A stretch of 64,000 nt of DNA, from positions 1-64,000 of the forward strand of contig BLSF01000071.1 of the NCBI GenBank assembly GCA_012862575.1, read 5' to 3'. Under the pieces are notes generated by a model. That model was not told the DNA's origin. It saw only the letters and a list, made by a program, of their open reading frames with translations, and did not search any database. The DNA is from Parietichytrium sp. I65-24A. Taxonomy: Eukaryota; Sar; Bigyra; Thraustochytrida; Thraustochytriidae. How positions within the stretch are numbered: position 1 is the first letter of the stretch; each line of letters opens with the position of its first letter. The translations under genes were made by a program, and so were the position numbers. Shown piece by piece: positions 32,234 to 41,685 of the stretch.

Positions 32234-33604
32234 TCATATAGAATGTGGGGTCGTGGAGGACGCATTTGGTTCCTGCCCAAGCTCCTGTTCATGATGCTTG
32301 TTATCGGAAGCAGTTGGATCAAGTCGACTCGGTGTGCTTTGGCGAGCAGGTGCTTGAGGTATATCCTCGCCTTTTATTGGTTCTGAACAAGAAGGCGGAA
32401 TAACACGATCCTGCGCGACCTCGCTTGGGGGTCTCGATTCTGCCGGCACTATCTGGACCTCCACAGGAGGCTCCACGTCATGCTTGCTCATAAAGATATT
32501 GCTGCGCTTTGGCTTCACCACGATGACACTGTTAGGTTCTGTAAAGCCCTCGGAAGGCTTATCCCCCCCGAGGGATGAATCTATCACTGTATGAGAGTCC
32601 TCCTCCGGACCTGGAGTGTCCTTATGACTGCCCTCCGACGTCATGCCCTCCAGCGCTTGCCAGAACTCTGCTTCCGTCATTTCATCAAGTAGGCTATCAA
32701 GCTCACCGAGCTCCCCAACTGCCTTCAGATCTTGTAATGTCTTGAGGTCCCTCTTCGTTTTCTTGTTCTTCGTGGCTTCTCTTCGAATCAGCTTTTTGAC
32801 TTCGTCGGCGTCAGGGTGCAAGTCCGTGCCGTGATCGTGATCCTCGCGGATGACGAACGGTCTGCTGCGCACGCGCTCGTTTTCCTTGTTAATCTGGTCT
32901 GGCGCATCGGCGATCCAGCCGATTCTCCATGGCGGCCATATCACGGCTCTCACCTGGGCCACAACAAGCGCCAGCGGCACCGGCCCATAGTCATTGCTAT
33001 CCACGCTGGCGTCCTTGTTGTCTCCCTCCAGCCAGCAGTGGCCTTTTGGCACGTGGACGTACTCTCCGTCAGCAAGGCTTGTATAATTTCTGCCCCGCCT
33101 CTTTTCCTTCGTGCTGTCCTTCGCTTTGAGGTCGTCGTTGTCGTTGTCAATGTCGTCGTCGCCATTGTCATTGTCATTTTCTTTGCCACCGGTATGGTCA
33201 TTGACATCGTCTTTTGGATTGTCATTGCCATTGCCATTGCCATTGCCATTGCCATCGTCCTTCAGCGCGTGCCGGCGCACGGTGACCCAGTCGCCAGGCA
33301 AGGCTCGCACGCGCTTGATAATCAACTTGGCAGGGTCGTCGTGCGCGCGGCACATGACCACGTCCCCGCGAGAGACGCCCCTCCGCGCAGCGGCCTTGTC
33401 CGCGAGGACCACGTCACGCCACTGGTAGCGCGCCAGGTAGTAGGCGCGCAGGGCCTCGTCGGAGGGCGGCCAAGGATTCAGCGTGGGCTGCATGGACGGG
33501 CCCTGGGTCACCACGGGCTCGCAGCACAGGTCGCGAGTGGCGATCAACACTGGCACGCTCGCCACTGCGCCGCGGCCGATGGAAAGCCATCTGCTTGAAC
33601 TCAT
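32234..33604 (-). CDS. IMMP2L: Mitochondrial inner membrane protease Imp2-like (S26 signal peptidase)
   Basis: 456 residues, ATG at 33604. It cleaves sorting signals of proteins inserted in the inner membrane facing the intermembrane space. Family boxes are present: TQGPSMQPTLNP with the catalytic Ser at about 37, RGDVV, KLIIKRVRALPGDWV with the catalytic Lys at about 97, and WLEGDNKDASVDSNDYGPVP with the terminal GDN..S.DS..YGPV box. Two features are unusual. Between the Lys box and the GDN box there is an insertion of about 65 residues rich in Asn, Gly and Asp, partly coded by a CATTGC microsatellite. After the catalytic domain there is an acidic, Pro/Ser-rich tail of about 215 residues that Imp2 proteins normally lack. 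Key catalytic residues are intact, so it should be active. Confidence 0.82.
   Translation of the reverse strand: MSSSRWLSIGRGAVASVPVLIATRDLCCEPVVTQGPSMQPTLNPWPPSDEALRAYYLARYQWRDVVLADKAAARRGVSRGDVVMCRAHDDPAKLIIKRVRALPGDWVTVRRHALKDDGNGNGNGNGNDNPKDDVNDHTGGKENDNDNGDDDIDNDNDDLKAKDSTKEKRRGRNYTSLADGEYVHVPKGHCWLEGDNKDASVDSNDYGPVPLALVVAQVRAVIWPPWRIGWIADAPDQINKENERVRSRPFVIREDHDHGTDLHPDADEVKKLIRREATKNKKTKRDLKTLQDLKAVGELGELDSLLDEMTEAEFWQALEGMTSEGSHKDTPGPEEDSHTVIDSSLGGDKPSEGFTEPNSVIVVKPKRSNIFMSKHDVEPPVEVQIVPAESRPPSEVAQDRVIPPSCSEPIKGEDIPQAPARQSTPSRLDPTASDNKHHEQELGQEPNASSTTPHSI
33223..33254. repeat. (CATTGC)n coding microsatellite
   Basis: About five units on the + strand. On the gene strand it encodes alternating Asn-Gly inside the Imp2-like protease insertion. 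Confidence 0.95.
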
Positions 33605-33635
33605 CTCGCTCTTTCGCTCTTTTAATTCAACCAAT

Positions 33636-33665
33636 GTGAACGTGAACGTGAACGTGAACGTGAAC
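33636..33665. repeat. (GTGAAC)5 hexanucleotide microsatellite
   Basis: Five perfect units about 32 bp upstream of the Imp2-like start codon, so probably in its 5'UTR. Confidence 0.96.
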
Positions 33666-35031
33666 TCGCAACTTTGGTTGTTTTGGTTTCGGGTGTTTCG
33701 GGTGTTTTGGGAGATGAAACTGATGAAACTCGAACTTGGAAAGCAAGTGAGAAGGGTGAACTGACTAAACTGACTGGCGGGTTGATGCTTGACGGTTTGA
33801 CAGTTTGACGGTTCGACGGTTCCACGGATTGACTGCGAATGGGTGAATAGATGAAAGAAGGAATGAATGAATTATTGAAAGGTTGGTGGACTGCGAGAGT
33901 GACTGACTGTGAGTATTGGTCAAGATCAAAACAAGTGCGGGGAGAAGAGGGGGAGAGCAAGACTAGCGGGTTGAGCATGATTGTGAGCTTTGGCTCCTGG
34001 ATGCTCGGTTGACCGAGTCCCGCTTGAAGGACGGAGAGGAATTGCGATAGTCTGTTGTCAAGATATGAAGAAGAAGGAACTATTTCAAGACCGAAGAAAG
34101 TTTCATTTTAGTGGTGGGCGGATGGCTCACTGTCAATTCGGAATTTTTCGCTTTAACACTCTAGAAAAGGGGTAATGCGGTCGTTGAAGCTTCCAAAACA
34201 CTAAAATCGTCTTTCGAAAATCCCAGATCTGGTTCTCAAGATCTGAAATCACACTCGTCTCGAAAGACGTATCAAAACTCCCAAAGTTTCCTCAAGAGAG
34301 AGGGGTTCACTGCTTTGAATGTGTACACCAGAAACTCATCGGAATAGTGAAAGCGTGGTGAGCTCGCACGTTGTTTCAAGGAAGGCGACTGAAACACACG
34401 AACAAGATGAAGGCTGCTTCCTGATTAACCCTCAGCCTCTGGACGTGCCGTATCCGTTTACCAGAAGTTCACCCGCTGCCTCAAGCCCACACATTTGGTA
34501 AGCGGACTTGGCAGCCCCGTGTAGTGGAGCAATCATTGAGTGTCCGAACAGAGCACTGAAGCTACAAAATTGAAAACACGGGCAGTTCGGCAAAAATTCC
34601 AAGTCCCTGAGTTGCTACGAAAACAACGGAAAACAGACGTCAGATTTCGTTTCACATTCACAATGAGCGCCAACACGCAACACAACCCCTTCAAATGTAC
34701 ATCTCCGTTTCCGCAAGCAGAGAACTGGTCAGCTGCTCATCATGACCGCGAGGGCCTGGAAACGTAGACGGAGTCCATGTTGCCTCCAAGCTATACAAGC
34801 GCGCGGTAGATTTCTCGCGGCTAGTATTAGAGGAAGGCCATCGCCCCACCCACACACACACACGCTGCCCGCCTTGCCTCCAAAGCCCGAAACTCGCGAC
34901 CACTTACCCGCAACAAACGCGCCAACGCAGTCTGGCTCAAACTCGCCAGGAACATACATCCTCTGCGACATACTGCCCTTCTTGCGGTTTGCGAAAACTC
35001 GCCGCGAGTTCCACCACGCCGCAAGCAATGT

Positions 35032-35067
35032 GCGCTGTCTGCTGTGTCTGCTGTGTCTGCTGTGAAC
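35032..35067. repeat. 9-bp tandem repeat, about 3 copies
   Basis: GCTGTGTCT twice perfectly, with imperfect units on each side, in the upstream region of receptor B. Confidence 0.9.
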
Positions 35068-35948
35068 ACGCGTTAATGGAATGGAATGGATGGAATGGAT
35101 CACCATCATGTTCATGGAATGGAATGGATAGAAGATGATGCATCCATTGATTCCATAGTTCATTCGCTGCCAATCCGTGCATCTATTGCTAATGGAATAG
35201 ATAGAATGGCTGCTGCCACACAGATTCAGACGCTAGTCCATCGCCTAATGGCTGTGCACTACCACTCCTGCCACCACACATTGGGGAGGCTAGCCGCAAA
35301 TAGCCGCAAGATGCTTGGTGCGCCTGTCACCAGACACGTACCGATAACACTAATGGTGTGGGGTGATTGATATGCTACTGTGTACATAACGGAATTAATT
35401 AATAGCGCGTCCAAGTTTCTCTAATTAAAAGCTAACTTAATGCTAGTAGTTAATGGCATGAGTATGCCGTTTCAACTTAGTGGGGGGATAGTGGGGTGGC
35501 GAAATGCAAAGCCGTTAACAGAGTGGTGCGTTGCATTGCAAATGAATGCATGTCCTTGAGCACCGGACATAATTTTTTCGCCGCACAAGGGAATGAGAAA
35601 GAAGCTTGGCCGTAAGTTTCGTCCGAGCACATCACATCAACTCGGCACTAGACAGTACATCACATTTGCTCCAGAGCTAGTGGCTAGCTTTGGAGGCGGT
35701 AATGCATCTTGAAACGGTCACAAAATGTGCTCAAGTGGCGTGCGAGCGTTATCGAGTCTTTTGTACTGTATGTCAATTACCTTCCCCCATTGAACACTAG
35801 TTTGCACGAAGCCTCATAGTAAAATACTGCAGTGCGGACGCATCAATCAATGTCCCTGTGCTGCACGACAAAACGCGGAGTCAAGATCAACCCTTTAAAC
35901 CAGTCACCGTGTTCAGAGAAGAGAGCGCATACGTAAAAGGTGGCTCAA

Positions 35949-38900
35949 ATGAGAGCGAGAGCCATGAGTGCGGCGGTGTACGGGGGCTGGCTTGCGCTCG
36001 AGCTTCTTGTCAAAGTCACGCAAGCTGCTAAGGATTCCCCTTCATGCGCCATCTTCAGGTTTGAGCCATCAGTCGCCCCAGTCAATTCTTCGGCGTCTCT
36101 TGATATCTTTGGGTCATCGTTTCCGGTCGATTGCACTGTGTCTATTCATCAAGCCAACAGTCCTCTCGAAGAGCGGCCAATCACCGTTGTCTCCCACGAT
36201 GACAACGGCATTCATCTTTCACTGAGCGAACTCGAAGGGGGGTTCCAAGCGAACGAAGTATACCACGTGGTCGTGAGAGACGTTCAGGGCTTCGAACTCT
36301 GCAACTCTTATCTAACGGGCGGATTTGTTGCGCGAGAGCGCGTGTCTTGGGACACTTATTTTACTAAGAACTCAGTCGGTACTTTAAAACCCGAGCCGCT
36401 CTTGAACGCTTTCGGAAATGAGCAACTTATCATTATTCTCGATGGGCTTTACCCAACCGACGAAAATAACTTTCTCGTCAAATATCACAATCCCACCAGC
36501 GGCTGGCTCGCAACTGCCTCAGGTAGTTTGTCCGCCGTTGACGGTTCATATGCGGTCGAGACAACCACCGTGCCCGTCCAGCGACCTGATAATTGGATCT
36601 TGTCTTGTGATGACGAATTCAAGCCAGTTCGACAAGGAGACTGCGTTCCAGACCTCATCTATGAAGTCTCTGTATCCATCGACAAAGGACAGACGTTTTC
36701 TACGCCGGCACAAGTCACATTTGGGTGGCAACCACGTGTCCGAATTGCCTTCATTTTTCCTCAAGCTGTCGATGACTTCAGCTGGAATGCTCAGATCAAT
36801 AGCGCAAGAATTGAAGTCGAGTCCATATTTGGCTTGACCATCGACGCGTCGACGTACTATGAGGACATTGTGGAAGGTGACTACGCGCCATACCAAGAGA
36901 GCGTACAAACTACTTTTGCCGACGGTGTGGAGGTGCCGGAATACATCGACGATGGCGAAGGTAACTTGGTAGAGAACATATACTACCCCGCCATCAACCT
37001 GATGACGCAACTCTGCGATAAGGACTATGACCTCATTGTCTGCACCTCATCGTCGTATTCCCAGCAGATTTTGGACATGGCAGACTATGCAGGCTGCCGC
37101 AAAGAAGGCGACGGTTCCGACCCCGATGCCGCGGAACATATCACATACTTTGGAGGAACCGGAACCAGTTACTTTAGCAAAGGTGATATTGTATCCAATG
37201 CCTATGCGAAAACATACCAGACGAGATACCTTGCCGGTTTGGCTGCAGGGTTTGTGCTGAAGGCGGAGAGGGCAAAGAAAGATGAGGACGGCACGTACAA
37301 CGCAACCGAGCCGCCTTGCATTGGATTACTGAACCCATACGCACTTGCCAGTCCATACGCTATCAACGCGTTTGCTGTGGGATGCAAAGAGGCCTACTCG
37401 GACTGTCTCGTTCGCATGGTATTCGTCAATTCATTTCAAGAACCTCAAACTGAGGAAGACGCTGCTGCCTTCTTGTTCAACATCGGCAAGTGCTCAGTCT
37501 TGATGCAAGCCACAAACTCCAGAGAAGCGCAAGAGTATTATCGGGACGCAGGTGGCCAGAGTATCGGTTCCAACTATGATCTGAGGTATCTGGTAGGAGA
37601 CTCAGTTCTCACTTCGGAGATGATTAATTGGACATCCACTATCAAGCACTACATCGATCAAATCAGGGACGGAATCTGGAACGCAACCGAGCGCGCACTG
37701 GACAGCAGTCTGCAAGAGTCGCTGTTGTTTGGAATGGGAGAAGGCGCAGTGGACATCTCCGAACACTTTAGTCCAAAGCTCGATACCATCCACCAGGAAT
37801 ACATCCAAGCAAAGCGGGCAGAGCTGAAGAAGGCGAAAGGTACCGACGCATATCACCATATCTTTTGCGGACCTAATATTAAGAAGAGATGGACAATGAT
37901 ACGCAGCAATGACACCTCATTCATTATTGGTTGTGGAAGGCAAGTGGAGTTTGAGCGTCACGAGGTACCTGTGGACTTTGACCCAACTCACTTCTGGAGC
38001 GCGGACGGTACAGCGTTGACGGCCAATGACACCATCACAGAGACTGATTGCTTGGACGAGTACAGCGTTCGGTACAAGACTGTAGGCAGGAACGACTACT
38101 TTGTGGACGGCATCGAGCTCATGGAACCCCAATACACTCCTTTCGGTTTGATTCATGGAAGCAAATTCGGAACCGATGCCGGCAACTGCACAACCGCGAT
38201 TGGCCTGCAGACTGGCAAAGGCTCTTTTGAGTCTCCGTACTCGTACCCACATTGCGATGGAAGTCAGTGGAGGATCGTTCGAGGTGTATGCAATCCTGCC
38301 ACTATGAACTCCACCATCAACTATGAGTGGCTCACGGACGAGAGCAACGCGACAATGTATTGCGGAATCGAAGCCGACATTGCTGGGAAGTATTCGCAAA
38401 TTATGGAGCTGCCGGTCTATGAAGACGCGGTCCCTTGCGATTATGTGGTCATGAGCTCTGCTCCAGCGTCTGTAGGAATCGCTCTGAGCGTGTTAGGGAT
38501 TTTCTTCAATGGACTCCTTTTCACTGTGTTGTTTAAATTTCAGGCACACAAGGAGGTGTGGAAAACCCAGCCTGGATTGGTGATGGTGATGACCGCCGGA
38601 GGTGCGTTGCTGTGTGCGTCAAACTTTCTCTTTGTTGGGGAGCCAACCGACACTTTGTGCAGTGCGAGAGCTCTCTGCTTCAACGTCGCTTTTGATATCG
38701 TTTTCGCGACTTTGTGGGCCAAAATTTATCGCGTCTACAAACTGTTTTCTCTTGGCAACGCAAAGTCTCGAAGGACAGCCTTCAGATCAAAAGACATGCT
38801 GTTGCTTGCATCATCTCTTGTCATCGTCGACCTTCTCATAATTCTGTTGTGGTGTCTCATAGACCCGATCACAGCAGCTAATGACCATGATGTGCCAATT

Positions 38901-39365
38901 ACGAATCTTCCGACACGGAATCTGAGCACTTCATTAGAAGCAGACAATTTTATCGAGTTTAAAGTGTGCAAATCCTCTGGGGAAGGATTTCGACTCGCAG
39001 TGTTGTTTTTCAAGATTCTTCTGGTTGTCTCTGCATGCGTTCTTGTATTCAGTTCGAAGAACATCCCATCATCATTTGTGGAGCACAAGTACATTATTTT
39101 TTCCGTGTACAACACGGCAGTCTTCTGTGGTGTGGTACTATTACTCACAAACTCGGATGACCAAGGCACTGCATTCATGATTCAATGTGCAGGAACCACT
39201 TTCGGATCCGCAATAGTAAATGGCTCACTTGTGGTTCCACCGCTGCTCTTGGTTTCTGGCAAGTTGGGACAAGATGAAGTATCAGCCAAAGGCACGGCAA
39301 GAAGTCTGAAAGTTTACTCGGCAAAGCCATCGAGCGCCTTCATGACCGATAATACAGATGCCTGA
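35949..39365 (+). CDS. Class C 7TM receptor with BMP-type ectodomain (receptor B)
   Basis: 1138 residues, intronless, first of three tandem paralogues. The ATG at 35949 is followed by another at 35964, and either gives a signal peptide (SAAVYGGWLALELLVKVTQA). Order: IPT/TIG-like sandwich (about 30-130, FEPSVAPVNSSASLDIFGSSF), a second sandwich, BMP-like domain (about 263-577: RIAFIFPQAVDDFSWNAQ, DLIVCTSSS, YQTRYLAGLAAGFVL, GSNYDLRYLVGDSVLTSEM), Cys-rich linker, and 7TM (about 839-1104). From 36543 to about 38494 it is nearly identical to receptor C. Its loop after TM3 is LFSLGNAKSRRTAFRSKD, unlike the EVKKL.. loop of A, C and D, which suggests different coupling. The tail also differs (KVYSAKPSSAFMTDNTDA). 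Confidence 0.88.
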   Translation: MRARAMSAAVYGGWLALELLVKVTQAAKDSPSCAIFRFEPSVAPVNSSASLDIFGSSFPVDCTVSIHQANSPLEERPITVVSHDDNGIHLSLSELEGGFQANEVYHVVVRDVQGFELCNSYLTGGFVARERVSWDTYFTKNSVGTLKPEPLLNAFGNEQLIIILDGLYPTDENNFLVKYHNPTSGWLATASGSLSAVDGSYAVETTTVPVQRPDNWILSCDDEFKPVRQGDCVPDLIYEVSVSIDKGQTFSTPAQVTFGWQPRVRIAFIFPQAVDDFSWNAQINSARIEVESIFGLTIDASTYYEDIVEGDYAPYQESVQTTFADGVEVPEYIDDGEGNLVENIYYPAINLMTQLCDKDYDLIVCTSSSYSQQILDMADYAGCRKEGDGSDPDAAEHITYFGGTGTSYFSKGDIVSNAYAKTYQTRYLAGLAAGFVLKAERAKKDEDGTYNATEPPCIGLLNPYALASPYAINAFAVGCKEAYSDCLVRMVFVNSFQEPQTEEDAAAFLFNIGKCSVLMQATNSREAQEYYRDAGGQSIGSNYDLRYLVGDSVLTSEMINWTSTIKHYIDQIRDGIWNATERALDSSLQESLLFGMGEGAVDISEHFSPKLDTIHQEYIQAKRAELKKAKGTDAYHHIFCGPNIKKRWTMIRSNDTSFIIGCGRQVEFERHEVPVDFDPTHFWSADGTALTANDTITETDCLDEYSVRYKTVGRNDYFVDGIELMEPQYTPFGLIHGSKFGTDAGNCTTAIGLQTGKGSFESPYSYPHCDGSQWRIVRGVCNPATMNSTINYEWLTDESNATMYCGIEADIAGKYSQIMELPVYEDAVPCDYVVMSSAPASVGIALSVLGIFFNGLLFTVLFKFQAHKEVWKTQPGLVMVMTAGGALLCASNFLFVGEPTDTLCSARALCFNVAFDIVFATLWAKIYRVYKLFSLGNAKSRRTAFRSKDMLLLASSLVIVDLLIILLWCLIDPITAANDHDVPITNLPTRNLSTSLEADNFIEFKVCKSSGEGFRLAVLFFKILLVVSACVLVFSSKNIPSSFVEHKYIIFSVYNTAVFCGVVLLLTNSDDQGTAFMIQCAGTTFGSAIVNGSLVVPPLLLVSGKLGQDEVSAKGTARSLKVYSAKPSSAFMTDNTDA

Positions 39366-39800
39366 TTGAAACATTTTTAGCTGCCTACGGGTGGGCCGAG
39401 CGGCCAGAGCATCACGGACTGGCGAGGGTCACATATAAAAGATCCCAACGTCGAACATTGATTGCGTGCTTTCTGCACTTCAAGTTCACGGTATTCATCC
39501 TGCTAGCTAACGGACATTTGTGTCGAGCGCTGCATTGCAAACCTCTCTTTGCTTTTGCGAACGTGAAATATTAGGTGGGAGACCATTGATTGACAACTGC
39601 CGCGTTAAATTGGAAAGAGAAATCAAACTTATCATCTGGAATACTCATACTCACGGGCCATGTTGACTTCCAATTGGGGGCGGCATATCGAGAACATACC
39701 AATTTGGTCGACAATCAAGCGATCGCCTGGCAACCTTCAAAACTGGGAAAAGCTAGGATACGCTCCTGGGTGTTCTTAAGTTGGACAGATATAGCAAGGG

Positions 39801-39827
39801 TCTGGGTGGTCTGGGTGGTTTGGTTGG
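39801..39827. repeat. 9-bp tandem repeat, 3 copies
   Basis: TCTGGGTGG twice, then TTTGGTTGG, in the spacer between receptors B and C. Confidence 0.9.
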
Positions 39828-40166
39828 TCGGACTTCTATGTCACGCTCCTCCCTGTCCTTCTTTCACCTATCTAGCAGACTACTAGAGTGAGTTTCAACA
39901 ACAGAAAAGACGCTCAAATTTATCTCTCATCAATCTCACCCCGAAGTCAGCTGTGAAGAGGTCGACGTCTTCAAAACTTCCAACACCTAAAAACATTTCA
40001 ACGCTTGAAGCGTTCGTCTTCAAGACTTCCAACACTTTAAAAAATTTCGAGACAAAACTTGGAAACTCCAGAGGCACCTTTTGCTTTCAAGATTTTCAAG
40101 ATCACGTCTCCCAACTCACAAGCTCCCTTGATCTTGAGATGGCACTGACTCTTAGCGCAAACTCAA

Positions 40167-40200
40167 CTAGCTACTACCAGACTACTAATCTAGTAGCTAG
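40167..40200. repeat. Perfect 10-bp inverted repeat
   Basis: CTAGCTACTA and its reverse complement TAGTAGCTAG, separated by 14 bp. It could form a hairpin. No terminator role is shown. Confidence 0.9.
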
Positions 40201-41685
40201 AGTGTGTGATCTGACCGTTCTTGGTTTACTTCGCTGGCTACTTAAATCACTATTTGAATGTCATAGTCGCATTGTTCATCAACGGTCACCTGGATAAATG
40301 AGACTAATTGAAGTACTAGCCGGCTTTTTTTCCATCATAACAAAAGCGCTTTTCGATAATGGGAACTATGGGAACATATCGCAGATTTTGGCAACGATGG
40401 CTCGGGAAGGAACTGAGAGACGCTTCGACGGACAGGGTGGTGAAGGAGTTTTTTCGTAGCGCCTAACGGGCCAATGTTACCAGTGGACAAAAGGCCAGTG
40501 CTAGGCATCGATTGACAAACAGATAGACGACACAGTCTTGGACGTGAGTGTGCCGACGCTGAGGGTAGAACGAGAAAGTTAGAACGGGAAATTCGTGGAT
40601 GTCGTGAATCGTCAACTGTAAATTGCAAACCTTACCGAAGAGCCCGTTGAGCTAGTGGAAAACGCTGCTCAGGGCTGAGAGCGTCGCGAGAGTGTGAATC
40701 AGCGATGCCTCAACTCTCCCCTACCGTGCATGAGGGCAGCTTACATTCCCAATGCTTCATTGTGAGGGGAGCGAGCTAAGGCGCAGTTCCTCTCCCCGCG
40801 CGACTCCACGCCGCGTAGCGGCTCGGAAGTTCAATTCACCGCACAAGAATGCGTCCTCGTCATGAGCGTTCTTGGAGTGCAGACTGTAGGATTGCCGAAA
40901 GAAGGGTAAAAATCAAGAGTCTGACTCTGGAGGGGGATGTTTGCGGATCACTGTTTGCGCCGGTTTCGATCAACGGCTTTGGTCATAGACAACGAAATGA
41001 AATTTGTAAATTCAAAATTTTATGCTTCTCGAGAATAGAATGTGATTTGGAAGCTGAATCGGAATCCGAAACCTCAGAAAATCAAATTACCATCACCACA
41101 ATACAGAGAAATAATGAGAACTTTTGTCAAGCGCATCCTTGAACAGTCGGATGTTTGCTTTGAGTCGCGCAAAATTGCCACTTCAGCGTACTGAACTCCA
41201 CTCCGTTTGCAAAATAGCTGCGCTGATGGCCTGATAAGGTCGTAGAGAGCGTAAGAATCTATGCTTCTTTTTCAACGAAAGATCGAGAAAAAGAAGTGCC
41301 ACATAAGCGCTCCGAGCACAGCGGTTCCACTCAGCTCACGAGGAAAGGGTAGAGCTCCTAACTCGCATCACCGCCCGACTTCGATATTTTGGCGCCAACT
41401 TTTGCTCTTCGTGGACAAATTCCCAAGTACTGACTCACCGTTCCGAACAAAGCATTGCTGTCCGAAGCCAATCTCGCTTCCGAGAATTTCTGATATGTAC
41501 CACCCTCTCTTTCTTGCGACACTCTCTTGGAACGGTAATTTGAGATTTTAATTTTCCAAAGTCCTAAGGCTGGAGACACACCACGAGGACAAACAGACTG
41601 TTCTCAGATCGTCAGTCGTCAGCAAACACCTATCTCCGAGAAGTGCCAATCTCGTCCGCTCTTGTGCTGAGAAACAAGAGTCTTC

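Larger units (their letters stand above)
33605..35948. other. Divergent intergenic region, protease gene to receptor B
   Basis: The region is the shared upstream side of two divergent genes. No coding region is supported. It holds a (GTGAAC)5 tract, 9-bp repeats at about 33688 and 35032, ATGG-rich repeats at 35076-35130, a (CA)n run near 34855, and TGACTGTGAG at 33904-33913. Confidence 0.6.
39366..41685. other. Spacer between receptors B and C
   Basis: 2.3 kb with no supported coding region. It holds a 9-bp repeat at 39801, a 10-bp perfect inverted repeat at 40167-40200, and the word AGTACTGACTCAC at 41426. I saw no clear sequence match with the C-D spacer, although both are about 2.3 kb long. 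Confidence 0.6.
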
